A stretch of 64,000 bases of DNA from Zoroaster sp. YZ-2022 (GCA_029582265.1 CM055819.1:42975048-43039047), one strand, 5' to 3'. Positions 1 to 10,114 are shown, numbered from the stretch's first letter. Made by a program: numbers and translations. The notes: a model not told the origin generated them from the letters alone.

Positions 1-844
1 TAGAAAGAACAGTCGTACTTCACAATTTACAAATCAACTTAGTATTTTAACAAAACGGTCAGAGCACAGACCAGATTAAAAGATTTTAAGATTAGCCAGA
101 AGGTAAAACTGATCTTGTTTCAATATAAGAGTAATACTAATGTATTGATGACAAAACGGCAGGCTTTTTAAAATGAATATTGTCCACAGTCAGCTTTGCA
201 ACTTTAGTAAAAAATATTCCTAAGACACCCAAGCATATTATTTTGTGAATGTAATTTTAAACGTGGCTTGAATTTTAAATCGGGTGAAAAGGTTTTCAGG
301 CACTGGAGTTAATTTAAATACAAAATCAATTAATTTTGATTTTGAGACAAGAGATCCATAACTTCTTTTTAACTTATGTATTTTATTTATTTTATTTTAA
401 TTATTTTATCAACTTAATTAAATACAATTTTGCAAATGGAATAATGTACATATATTTTTAATCGGAAAGCATCAATAAACCTCTCACAATGATTGTTTAA
501 TAACCAATGTGGCAAAAAAAGAGTCTTGAACAACAAAATGGTCGGTAATTATTTCCAAAATTAATTTATTTTCAAATATTGTTTTGGTTAGTAAAATCTT
601 GGTTAGAAAATTTGTAGATGGTTAGTGCATTTGTTTTCATTTTAATTTATCTAATAACCAAATGATATGTTTCATTATATTTTTAGTCTTTAATATCTAA
701 AAGCAGGAAACAATATTAATAAATAAATAAAATAAATAAATAAAACAAACGATTCAGACCTAAGCATTTAAAGCATTATTGTGCTTTTTGTAAAGGTAAG
801 GTTTTTCATTCATAAAGTGACAAGTGACTTTTCCAAAAAAATGT

Positions 845-1060
845 TTCATGACATGAAACATCACAGAATAGAGCGCCCCCATCTCATAAATTGAACCAAA
901 CTATTAATGTTATTTTTTCATGATCATGAGGAAGAATAATTGTGTCATATATATGGCCTTCAAATTAATTACCTGATCTGAAGATTACTTCCGTTCCAAA
1001 CGGAAGTTAAAATTTAAGACATTCATACACAAAAACAAATCATACGTTTGGGAACCATCG
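845..1060 (+). repeat. Interspersed repeat fragment (Helitron-like repeat relative)
   Basis: This segment shares ordered blocks with 34020-34240: a GCGCCCCC-type start, a tract with a TCATATATATGGCC motif, a CTGATCTGA stretch and a gene-desert AAGTTAAAATTTAA-like run. The same family of blocks makes up the 25500-29265 field. It is a diverged, terminus-less fragment. No coding potential is visible. Confidence 0.45.
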
Positions 1061-1215
1061 AAATATTTATTTTTAAAATTATTAATAATTATGATAAAGT
1101 ATTCAACTCTTGGAGTATTATTTAGGGAATGTAGACCTTTAATTAAAAAATATATTTCGTTTATATAACCTAATTAATAGTTAAAAAGTGATTAGTTCAC
1201 CTAAAACGTTTCAGG
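1030..1215 (-). repeat. About 180-bp interspersed repeat, inverted copy
   Basis: Read on the minus strand this matches the plus-strand repeats at 16365-16545 and 16585-16760: an ACGTTT start, TTTTTAACTA, a TATATAAACGAAAT-like run, a TTGAATnnTTTATCA run and an end at GGTTCCCAAACGT. Three diverged copies flank the 1.6-16.3 kb transposon complex. The family is not recognised. Confidence 0.6.
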
Positions 1216-1509
1216 ATCATTGACACATCTACCCATAAAATTATTAATGTAGATTTTAATTAATTTTTTTAAAAACCAATTTAGAGACGATAAATTATAT
1301 ATAGACTTACATACACATAGACGCGACTTTAATTTGAGATAAGACCATTAAGTTATCATTTAAACCTTGATCCAATGTTAAACATAGTGTGATTATTGAA
1401 GAAGGCGGTCTTAACATGAAGATGTTTAATCTCAAAATAAAACCATCAACATTTGTGAAAAACATTTTCGATGAAACTAATGGCTCAGGGAAAGTTCTTG
1501 ACCCTAACA

Positions 1510-1530
1510 TAGAGCAAGGACCTTGCTCTA
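1510..1530. repeat. 21-bp perfect hairpin
   Basis: TAGAGCAAGG-A-CCTTGCTCTA forms a perfect 10-bp stem with a one-base spacer. It lies isolated in AT-rich DNA. No clear target duplication was found on its flanks. It is similar in design to the 23-bp hairpin at 4764-4786. Confidence 0.6.
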
Positions 1531-1639
1531 TTATCTTAACAATTTAAGAGACATGGTCCTCAAACGTTTGAGGTGACCTTATTTAATTTTTAACTACTAA
1601 TGAGGTTACATAAATTTAGATGGCGCTTCTTATAGGCAG

Positions 1640-1971
1640 ACGTCTATCAATTTCGCTCTTCAAATTTTACGTTTTTTATCTCGTTTTTGTCATCTAATAA
1701 TACTACGACCAATGCCAGTGAATTACTCTATTTCTTCTTTATGGAATGGTGCTTTTTTCAGTATCTTATCGAACTTGGATTTTATTGAAAATTGTTATCT
1801 TGATTTTTGTGACTATGACGGATTTATTCTCGTCCCCATTTCGCCCTACTACTATGTCTATGTACAGACCATACACAACACTACTACAGTACGACAGGGA
1901 TTTTCTATTGTCGCGTCAGTGGTGTTCTATGATACCTCAGTCACAATGTTTGCAGGGACCAATTACGATTG
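1640..1971 (+). pseudogene. CR1-like retrotransposon, 5' fragment of the element continued at 13006
   Basis: The frame beginning at 1746 is open up to the insertion point and resumes at 13012 in the same frame once the 11-kb element and one copy of the CGATTG duplication are removed. It then runs into a basic stretch typical of the region before a CR1/L2 endonuclease and stops near 13080. This shows the 5' fragment and the 13.2-kb endonuclease region once belonged to a single retrotransposon. The exact 5' end is not visible. 1640 is placed where the flanking interspersed repeat stops. The reading is inference from frame continuity plus the target duplication. Confidence 0.55.
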
Positions 1972-2485
1972 TACGGAGCTACGGAGCCCCTAAGGGGACA
2001 GGTAAAAAAAAGGTTTAAAAAAAGGGGGGGGGGAATGTATTTCGTTCCCTCGAATAAATATTTCGTTCCCTCGAAATATTATTTCGTTCACTCGAAATAT
2101 TATTTCGTTCACTCGAAATATTATTTCGTTCACTCAAAATATTATTTCGTTCCCTCGAAATCATTTCGTTCCCTCGAAATAACATTTCGTTCCCTCGAAA
2201 TAACATTTCGTGGGAATGAAATAAAATATTTCGAGGGAACGAAATAAATTATTTCGTTCCCTCGAAATAATATTTCGTTCCCACGAAATCATTTCGTTCC
2301 CTCGAAATCATTTCGTTCCCTCGAAATCATTTCGTTCCCTCGAAATCATTTCGTTACCTCGAAATAATATTTTGTTACCTCGAAATAATTGAGCTGTACG
2401 GAATCCTTGATATGCCATTTAATTTATTGGGATATGACAATTATTTCCGAGGTCGCCGTAGCACTGAGAGCCCCTTAATGGACAG
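1972..2485 (+). repeat. FB1 left arm: array of palindromic TTTCG...CGAAA units
   Basis: About twenty units of roughly 18-21 bp, each reading ATTTCGTTCCCTCGAAAT with short AT spacers, form the core. Near the middle (2209-2250) two units are inverted (GGGAA instead of TTCCC). The arm begins with a doubled TACGGAGC (1972 and 1980) and a C10-type homopolymer spacer, and ends with TATGCC...CACTGAGAGCCCCTTAA. The outer edge GAGCCCCTAAGGGGACAG and the inner edge GAGCCCCTTAATGGACAG are near-identical direct repeats. Confidence 0.85.
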
Positions 2486-3178
2486 ATAGAAACAAATAAA
2501 TAAAATAATATTATTTTATTTATTTGTTTCCATAATAATAATAAAAATAATAAATAAAAAAAATTATATTGCGCTGTTTCCATTAAAAATGATCAAAAGC
2601 GCAGAACAAAAATAAACACGCCATTAAATAAACAAATATGAATACAAACAAGAAATTAATGACATACCGGTATCACATTAAACAAAAAAATTAAATCAGA
2701 ACAGATGAGGTTGCCAAGCCAGCTCCCAAACCTCAGTATGTGGTTGCGTCTGTCCCGCCAGAGGAGGATCTATGTCAATGTACCCCCACTGGCATCGGTG
2801 ATGTCTCGATCTTTCCCGGAGACAGACGCCTTTAACCTACCTATACTAATTAAAGGAATATAGCCTAACTGGCTTGGTTGTCATCAAAAGTACAATTAAG
2901 TAAAGGAGAAAAAAATTTTTTTAAAGGCTTCATTAAAAAGGTATGTTTTAATATTACGTTTAAAAGAATCAAGTGTCTGTTCATTGCGAATGTGGCGCGG
3001 AAGTGTATTCCAGAGCACTGGGGCTGCCGATGAAAATGCTCTAGCACCCAGCGTAGCAAGCATCTTGCCCTTAGGGTACTCTAAAACAAGACCATTACTA
3101 CTTGACCTGAGAATATCACGGGAACATTTGTTGATACTAATGAGATTTTTTATGTAAACTGGAGATAAACCATGGAGT
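2486..3178 (-). pseudogene. CR1-like retrotransposon (family L), 3' end, reverse copy
   Basis: On the minus strand this carries the C-terminal end of a CR1/L2-type reverse transcriptase polyprotein (the conserved W-N-x-L-P segment and 'K-T-x-L-F'-like end near 3000-2940) followed by the 3' untranslated end. It is the continuation of 9340-8184. The two pieces were separated by FB2, whose target duplication TGGAGT (3173-3178 and 8184-8189) lies exactly at the break. It is near-identical to 6960-7650 on the plus strand. Next to the arm it contains an A/T palindrome at about 2489-2534. Confidence 0.85.
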
Positions 3179-3710
3179 TACGGAGCCCCTAAGGGGACAG
3201 GTAAAGAAAAAATCGGGAAGGTAAAAAAAAAAAGGGAAATGTATTTCGTTCCCTCGAATTAATATTTCGTTCCCTCGAAATAACATTTCGTTCCCTCGAA
3301 ATAACATTTCGTTCCCTCGAATTCATTTCGTTCCCTCGAAATAACATTTCGTTCCCTCGAAATAACATTTCGTTCCCTCGAAATAACATTTCGTTCCCTC
3401 GAAATAACATTTCATTCCCTCGAAATAACATTTCGTGGGAATGAAATAAATTATTTCGAGGGAACGAAATAAATTATTTCGTTCCTACGAAATCATTTCG
3501 TTCCCTCGAAATCATTTCTTTATCTCGAAATCATTTCGTTCCCTCGAAATCATTTCGTTCCCTCGAAATAATATTTCGTTCGCTCGAAATAATATTTCGT
3601 TCCCTCGAAATAATTGAGCTGTACGGAATCCTTGATATGCCATTTAATTTATTGGGATATGAAAACTATTTCCGAGGTTGCCGTAGCACTGAGAGCCCCT
3701 TAAGGGACAG
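3179..3710 (+). repeat. FB2 left arm, palindromic unit array
   Basis: It has the same architecture as the FB1 left arm: end sequence, a poly-A/G spacer, an array of ATTTCGTTCCCTCGAAAT units with an inverted pair near 3433-3475, then a unique block with GAGCTGTACGG, TTTAATTTATTGGGATATGA and CACTGAGAGCCCCTTAAGGGACAG. The inner edge joins the retrotransposon at ATGAAAGAGGG. Confidence 0.9.
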
Positions 3711-4693
3711 ATGAAAGAGGGACTGGTTTTTCCTTTGTTAAAGAAGAATAATCTTGACCCAGTTTTAGAAAATTACCGACCAATCACCAACTTGCAGTTT
3801 TTGTGTAAACTTACTGAGAGTGCAGTGTGTGCGCCTCAAATTAATAATTATATGGCTAGGCATTCATTATTTCCACTATTTCAATCGGCATATAGGAAAC
3901 ATCACAGTACAGAGACGGCCCTAATTTGAAGGTAAAGAATGACATACTTTTGAAGATGAATTCTCAGCATGTAACATTACTTGTTTTATTAGATCTTAGT
4001 GCCGCCTTTGATACCATTGATCATAAAATTGTTGCTGGAACGCCTTCAGTCAAAGCTTGGGATATCTGGCTTGGCGCTCGATTGGTTTGCATCTTACTTG
4101 TCTTCCTGAAGCCAACGGGTGTCTATAGATGGGACCTTGTCAGATAGTTTCAGGCTTGACTGTGGTGTTCCCCAAGGATCATGTCTGGGTCCACTGCTTT
4201 TCACTATCTATGCTTCTAGGTTGTTTGATATTATTGAGTGCCATCTGCCAAATTCCCATTGTTAGGCAGATGACACACAGTTGTACATAAGCTTTAAACC
4301 TGACGATACAAACAGTCAGTTGGAAGCCGTAGCGGCAATGGAGAGATGTATTCAAGACATCAGGCAATGGATGATTCATGATAGGCTTATGATCAATGAT
4401 AATAAAAGTGAATTTCTTGTCATTGGTACCAGACAACAGCTACAAAAATTTACATTCCCAGCCTCACTGTGGGGACATCTGATATTCTTCCCAATTCATG
4501 TGTTAGGAATTTGGGATCATGGTTCGACTCACAGTTGTCTATGAATAATTTTACTAAGGCTTGTTCGGCTGCTTTTTTCATCTGCATAACATTAGAAGTA
4601 TTAGTAAAAAAAATTATCGTGAGTCTCTATTGACTTTAATCCATGCTTTTGTTACCAGTCGAATGGATTATTGTAACAGCCTATTGTATGGTC
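3711..4693 (+). pseudogene. CR1-like retrotransposon (family L), forward copy, RT domain part
   Basis: It encodes recognisable CR1/L2 reverse-transcriptase blocks in shifted frames: 'FPLLKK...NYRPITNL', 'QSAYRKHHSTETAL', 'LLDLSAAFDTIDH', 'GVPQGS' and 'ADDTQLY'. Frameshifts occur near 3928 and 4040. The tyrosine codon of the catalytic YADD motif is a TAG stop at 4263-4265. The fragment lacks the endonuclease and N-terminus because it starts directly at the FB2 arm. It resumes at 6799 after the nested insertion. It is a dead copy. The reverse copy at 8184-9340 is better preserved. Confidence 0.9.
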
Positions 4694-4754
4694 AAAAATC
4701 GTCTCAGTGCCCGCCGTAACCGCTGTCAAGCTGAACGCAAGTGGCGAAAGTCTC

Positions 4755-4795
4755 GATCAGACCATGGAGGTAATTTTTACCTCCATGATCAGACC
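4755..4795. repeat. 23-bp hairpin insertion with 9-bp direct repeats
   Basis: GATCAGACC at 4755-4763 is repeated at 4787-4795. Between them lies ATGGAGGTAA-TTT-TTACCTCCAT, a perfect 10-bp stem with a 3-base loop (4764-4786). Removing 32 bp (hairpin plus one repeat) brings the upstream reading frame into line with the downstream RT frame. It therefore behaves as an insertion with a 9-bp target duplication, or as the residue of a larger transposon with that duplication length. Confidence 0.8.
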
Positions 4796-4806
4796 AAGAC
4801 CGAGAA

Positions 4807-6675
4807 TTGTTTACGACAGCAAAAAGAAATGTAACCGATCTTACTGTTATCGCTAAAGAAGCATTTTTTAAAGATAAATTATCGTCATGTAACAGCAAAG
4901 ACGTGTATCGGATCATTAACTCACTGTTGAACAAAAATGTACATCACCTGCCTTACTATGATTCTGCACGTCTTCTCAGCAACAGATTTGCAACATATTT
5001 TGTTACTAAAATTGTTAATATTAGACAGGATCTTGATACTCAACCAGCTTCTACAACTACTCGATTTTGCGACACTTCTGATACTATTGTACCTAAGCTT
5101 TCTGTTTTTCGACCGGCCAGTGAGGAAGAAGTTTTGAAAGTTATATCTACTTCACCAAGCAAATCTAGTCGTCTTGATCCCATTCCTACATGGTACTTGA
5201 AAGAATACATCTCACAACTCTTACCAGTTATCACAAATATTGTTAATTCCTCATTATCTACAGGTATTTTCCCAAGTGGTGCTCACTCTGCTATTATTAA
5301 ACCTTTACTGAAAAAGCCATCACTTGACAAGAACATGTTAAAAAATTACTGGCCTGTAGCAAACCTCACGTTTGTTGGAAAACTTGTGGAGAAAATTGCT
5401 TGCTCAAGACTCGTTGAACACATGGATTAAAATAACATGGCTAACCCACATCAATCTGCCTATAGGTCAAAACATAGCACAGAATCTGCTCTGATCAAAG
5501 TAAAGCATGATATTATGACTTCACTCAATCATAACAATGTTGTACTCCTCGTATTATTGGATCTATCGGCAGCCTTTGAGACAATTGACCATCAGATTTT
5601 AATTTCTCGTTTATCCAAGCGTATTGGTGCCAAAGGAACAGTGTTAAATTGGTTTCGTTCATATCTAGATGGCTGGACAAACCAAGTGGATATAGCTGGT
5701 GAACTTTCAGACCCTATTACTGTCAACTTTGGTCTACCTCAGGGCTCTGTGGTTGGCCTAGTGGGGTATACTATTTATACTCTACCAGTTGGTGACATTG
5801 CACGTCATCATCAGGTAAACCATCATGTGTATGCTGATGATACGCAACTTTATGTATCCTTTAATCCAAAAAAAACTGGTGATCTGAAAAATGCAATTTC
5901 TAAGCTACAGACTTGTATCGGTGATATCAAAAACTGGATGAATGAAAATAAGCTGAAACTCAATGACAGTAAAACCGAATTTCTTATCGCAGCTTCTCCA
6001 CACAATCTCAAACGTCTACCAGATATCACTTTATCCATTGGCAATGCCTGCATTAAGCCGTCACAAACCATAAAAAATATTGGTGCATTCTTTGATACAA
6101 ATATGACAATGTCTTCTCATATTGTAAATGTTAGTCGAAGTGTCACTTTTCACCTAAGGAATATAACTCGCATTCGCAAATTCATTGATCAAGAAACTTG
6201 CCATCACTCTGTACGCTCTTTGATTTTATCTCGTTTAGATTACTGCAATGGACTTTTATCCTCACTTCCAAAGTCATACATCATCCGTTTGCAACGTTTA
6301 CAGAATTGGGCAGCTAGACTTATTTTCACTGTAAATAGAAGACACGATCCTGCACCACTGTTAAAATCACTTAATTGGCTACCAGTTCAACAAAGAATAT
6401 CATTTAAATTGCTTCTATATGTGTATAAATCACTAAATGGCTTAGCACCAATATATTTATCAAATTGTTTGAAATTGTATGTTCCAAATAGGCATTTAAG
6501 ATCAACGGATGACTATCTCCGCCTTGAATATCCTATCACAAGAGTCCAAGCTGGTGATAGATCTTCACTGTTTGTGCATCCAAGCTATGGAACAATCTTC
6601 CTGTTTAATATCAGACAATCTGTTTCTGTTAATGCCTTCAAGAAGGCTCTTAAAACTCACTTGTTTCCTCATTAA
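4807..6675 (+). pseudogene. Reverse transcriptase ORF of the nested CR1/L2-like element
   Basis: The coding remnant has two in-frame parts, 4807-5430 and 5437-6675, separated only by a TAA and two codons. The first part covers the linker and the start of the RT domain ('KPLLKKPSLDKN...NYWPVANL'). The second covers RT blocks through the catalytic 'YADD' at about 5830 and the C-terminal domain ending 'LKTHLFPH'. Known CR1/L2 enzymes make cDNA by target-primed reverse transcription. This one lacks the endonuclease and carries a stop, so activity is not expected. Confidence 0.85.
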
Positions 6676-6798
6676 TTTTGTATCAATTTATGTCTTATTC
6701 TATCCTGATTTGTATTTAGTATGTCATATTAACTTTTGTAAGCGCCATGAACCTCTCGGGAATGGCATATGATAAATACTTGTTGTAATGTAGTGGTC

Positions 6799-7652
6799 TA
6801 CCGAAAAGTCAATTAGCCAAACTACAACGAGTCCAGAATGCTGCGGCCAGACTTGTGTTCAACACACCTAGGTTTTAGCATATAACACCAATTCTTCGCG
6901 AATTACATTGGTTACCTGTTTCGTTTAGGATTAATTTTAAAATTATTTTGTTAACTTTCAAGGCACTCCATGGTTTATCTCCAGTGTACATAACAAATCT
7001 CATTAGTATCAACAAAGGTTCCCGTTATATTATCAGGTCAAGTAGTAATGGTCTTGTTTTAGAGTACCCTAAGGGCAAGATGCTTGCTACGCTGGGTGCT
7101 AGAGCATTTTCATCGGCAGCCCCAGTGCTATGGAATACACTTCCGCGCCACATTCGCAATGAACAGACACTTGATTCTTTTAAACGTAAGATTAAAACAT
7201 ACCTTTTTAATGAAGCCTTTTTAAATATTTTTTTTCTCCTTTACTTAATTGTACTTTTGATGAGAACCAAGCCAGTTAGGCTATATTCCTTTAATTAGTA
7301 TAGGTAGGTTAAAGGCGTCTGTCTCCGGGAAAGATCGAGACATCACCGATGCCAGTGGGGCAACATTGACATAGATCCTCCTCTGGCGGGACAGACGCAA
7401 CCCCATACTGAGGTTTGGGAGCTGGCTTGGCAACCTCATCTGTTCTGATTAAAAACATTTTTAAATGTGATATGTCATTAATTTCTTGTTTGTATTCATA
7501 TTTGTTTATTTAATGGCGTGTTTATCTTTGTTATGCGCTTTTGATCATTTTTAATGGAAACAGCGCAATAGAAAATGTTTAATTTATTATTTTTATTATT
7601 ATGGAAACAAATAAATAAAATAATATTATTTTATTTATTTGTTTGTTTCCAT
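6799..7652 (+). pseudogene. CR1-like retrotransposon (family L), forward copy, 3' end
   Basis: It continues 3711-4693. It encodes the C-terminal domain of the RT polyprotein (clearest at 6948-7298, with 'LTFKALHGLSPVYI', 'ARAFSSAAPVLWNTLP', 'FKRKIKTYLF'), then about 350 bp of 3' untranslated sequence including a GCGCTTTTGATCA stretch and AT-rich tail. The last 50 bp before the FB2 arm are a perfect A/T palindrome. It is near-identical to 3178-2486 on the minus strand. Confidence 0.85.
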
Positions 7653-8183
7653 CTGTCCCTTAAGGGGCTCTCAGTGCTACGGCGACCTCGGAAATAATTG
7701 TCATATCCCAATAAATTAAATGGCATATCAAGGATTCCGTACAGCTCAATTATTTCGAGGTAACGAAATATTATTTCGAGGTAACGAAATTATTTCGAGG
7801 GAACGAAATGATTTCGAGGGAACGAAATGATTTCGAGGGAACGAAATGATTTCGTGGGAACGAAATAATTTATTTCGTTCCCTCGAAATAATTTATTTCA
7901 TTCCCACGAAATGTTATTTCGAGGGAACGAAATGTTATTTCGAGGGAACGAAATGTTATTTCGAGGGAACGAAATGATTTCGAGGGAACGAAATAATATT
8001 TCGAGTGAACGAAATAATATTTCGAGTGAACGAAATAATATTTCGAGGGAACGAAATGAATTCGAGGGAACGAAATGTTATTTCGAGGGAACGAAATATT
8101 AATTCGAGGTAACGAAATACATTTCCCGCTTTTTTTTTTACCTTCCCGATTTTTTTTTTACCTGTCCCCTTAGGGGCTCCGTA
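7653..8183 (-). repeat. FB2 right arm, palindromic unit array (inverted)
   Basis: Reverse complement of the left arm: CTGTCCCTTAAGGGGCTCTCAG inner edge, unique block, array of ATTTCGAGGGAACGAAAT units with an inverted pair at about 7865-7910, and outer edge CCCCTTAGGGGCTCCGTA ending at 8183. Together the arms could fold the 5-kb element into a long hairpin. Confidence 0.9.
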
Positions 8184-9340
8184 TGGAGTGCCTTGAAAGT
8201 TAACAAAATAATTTTAAAATTAATCCTAAACGAAACAGGTAACCAATGTAATTCGCGAAGAATTGGTGTTATATGCTGAAACCTAGGTGTGTTGAACACA
8301 AGTCTGGCCGCAGCATTCTGGACTCGTTGTAGTTTGGCTAATTGACTTTTCGGTAGACCGTACAATAAGCTGTTACAATAATCCATTCGACTGGTAACAA
8401 AAGCATGGATTAAAGTCAATAGAGACTCACGAGATAACAATTTACTAATACTTCTAATGTTATGCAGATGAAAAAAGCGGCCGAACAAGCCTTAGTAAAA
8501 TTATTCATAGTCAACTGTGAGTTGAACCATGATCCCAAATTCCTAACACATGAATTGGGAAGAATATCAGATGTCCCCACAGTGAGGCTGGGAATGTAAA
8601 TTCTTTGTAGCTGTTGTCTGGTACCAATGACAAGAAATTCACTTTTATTATCATTGATCATAAGCCTATCATGAATCATCCATTGCCTGATGTCTTGAAT
8701 ACATCTCTCCATTGCCGCTACGGCTTCCAACTGACTGTTTGTATCGTCAGGTTTAAAGCTTACGTACAACTGTGTGTCATCTGCATAACAATGGGAATTT
8801 GGCAGATGGCACTCAATAATATCAAACAACCTAGAAGCATAGATAGTGAAAAGCAGTGGACCCAGACATGATCCTTGGGGAACACCACAGTCAAGCCTGA
8901 AACTATCTGACAAGGTCCCATCTATAGACACCCGCTGGCTTCTGGAAGACAAGTAAGATGCAAACCAATCGGGCGCCAAGCCAGATATCCCAAGCTTTGA
9001 CTGAAGGCGTTCCAGCAAAATTTTATGATCAATGGTATCAAAGGCGGCACTAAGATCTAATAAAACAAGTAATGTTACATGCTGAGAATTCATCTTCAAA
9101 AGTATGTCATTCTTTACCTTCAAAAGGGCCGTCTCTGTACTGTGATGTTTCCTATATGCCGATTGAAATAGTGGAAATAATGAATGCCTAGCCATATGAT
9201 TATTAATTTGAGGCGCACACACTGCACTCTCAGTAAGTTTACACAAAAACTGCAAGTTGGTGATTGGTCGGTAATTTTCTAAAACTGGGTCAAGATTATG
9301 CTTCTTTAACAAAGGAAAAACCAGTCCCTCTTTCCATCTG
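8184..9340 (-). pseudogene. CR1-like retrotransposon (family L), reverse copy, RT domain
   Basis: This is the best-preserved copy of the family. The minus-strand frame from 9600 to 8416 is open for 394 codons and covers 'KEGLVFPLLKK', 'NYRPITNLQFL', 'QSAYRKHHSTETAL', 'LLDLSAAFDTIDHKIL', 'CGVPQGSCLGPLLF' and the catalytic 'YADDTQLY' (intact here). A frameshift near 8470 moves the reading into 8488-8138, which continues 'TSRMDYCNSLL...AARLVF...HWLPVSFRINFKI' until FB2 interrupts it. The endonuclease domain is absent. Sequence before 9340 on this strand has no recognisable retrotransposon motif, so the true 5' junction lies near there. Confidence 0.9.
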
Positions 9341-9892
9341 TCTCTTAACTGCGACGTGCCATGGCGCTGTTGTTGACAGTAGGTTTGTAAACAAAATGTA
9401 ATTACTCCGTTCATGCTCACCCCAAATTTCTCAAATTCCGTAATTTCACTGTTGAGGTATCCCCAAATAGCATGGTTAATTCTCATTAGCCTGCTTTGAA
9501 CCCTTGACCCAAAAAATCCTACTGCAAAAAGCATGGTCCCATAGGACCGTGTACAAATCCTGCATGGTCCCATAGGACCGTGTACAAATCCTAATGCCAT
9601 CTGTCAACACACAAGGCCATTGACTTCGGCTCTGAGCGGCTTATCAAAAGCTATCAGTTACCCACTATGTTGTGGCAGACCATGAATCCAGACATGCTGG
9701 AACCATCAGGCAGAGGGTGAGAGATGTTTATTCCTATAACGGCTATGGGTACACATAATAGGGTATATTTTATGTCGATTTGGGGTAGGGGAAAAAGCGT
9801 TATCAGAACTAAAATAAACATCAACCTAAAGGGCCCTTACATTTTTTTTGCTTCAAATTGTTGTCTAGGGTCTAGAGGACCTCTAGGCAATC
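9341..9892. other. Unassigned FB1 interior with a 31-bp tandem duplication
   Basis: No protein family was recognised. A 31-bp unit is repeated head to tail at 9531-9561 and 9562-9592 and contains the inverted repeat CATGGTCC-N4-GGACCGTG. The segment separates the CR1-like cargo from the second non-LTR cargo. Confidence 0.6.
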
Positions 9893-10114
9893 AATCAATC
9901 AATCAATTTATTGGAGTTACACTTTCAAATCAGTGGCACACGTCAAAGACGGTGCATCCTTAAACATAGTACAAAACATAAACAATAAATATAAACTAAG
10001 ACTTAAAATGCAAAACACTAGTACAAAGTACACAATAATAAAAAAAGAAAAGGAAACAAAAAAAAACATGCAGCGTGACATATAGAAAGAACAGAAAACT
10101 TGTGAATTAATTCA

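Larger units (their letters stand above)
1..1639. other. AT-rich intergenic DNA with repeat fragments, no gene
   Basis: No supportable exon was seen on either strand. The stretch is AT-rich and made partly of sequence found elsewhere in the window: about 285-370 recurs inverted near 26220-26320, about 845-1060 resembles 34020-34240, and 1030-1215 is an inverted copy of repeats at 16365-16545 and 16585-16760. A simple AAATA run lies at about 720-745. Confidence 0.7.
4694..6793 (+). mobile_element. 5'-truncated CR1/L2-like retrotransposon nested in the forward copy
   Basis: The insertion is flanked by a short duplication TGGTC (4689-4693 and 6794-6798) and interrupts the CR1-like element at a site intact in the reverse copy near 8366. 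It encodes an inter-domain segment and reverse transcriptase in one frame from about 4796 to 6675. One in-frame TAA at 5428-5430 splits the frame. RT motifs include 'QSAYRSKHSTESAL', 'LLDLSAAFETIDH', 'GLPQGS' and 'YADDTQLY', followed by the CR1-type C-terminal 'AARL...HWLPVQQRISFKLLL'. A frameshift upstream comes from a 32-bp insertion at 4764-4795. The endonuclease is missing, so this is a dead copy. It shares the L2/CR1 clade with its host but is a different family. Confidence 0.85.
3179..8183. mobile_element. FB2: 5-kb foldback-like element nested inside FB1 cargo
   Basis: It has the same ends as FB1, TACGGAGCCCCTAAGGGGAC at 3179 and its complement ending at 8183, and a perfect 6-bp duplication TGGAGT (3173-3178 and 8184-8189). 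Its two arms (3179-3710 and 7653-8183) are about 530 bp each and full-length, so it is the better reference copy. It interrupts the reverse-oriented CR1-like element between GGCACTCCA and TGGTTTATC. That intact site is visible in the homologous copy at 6962-6979. Its interior is another copy of the same CR1-like element in the forward direction. No transposase gene is present. Confidence 0.85.

Noticed and set aside
1972..2485. Palindromic 'repeat-spacer' array resembling a CRISPR
   Set aside because: Spacers are only 2-5 bp and not unique, the arrays sit in transposon arms in an animal genome, and no cas genes exist.
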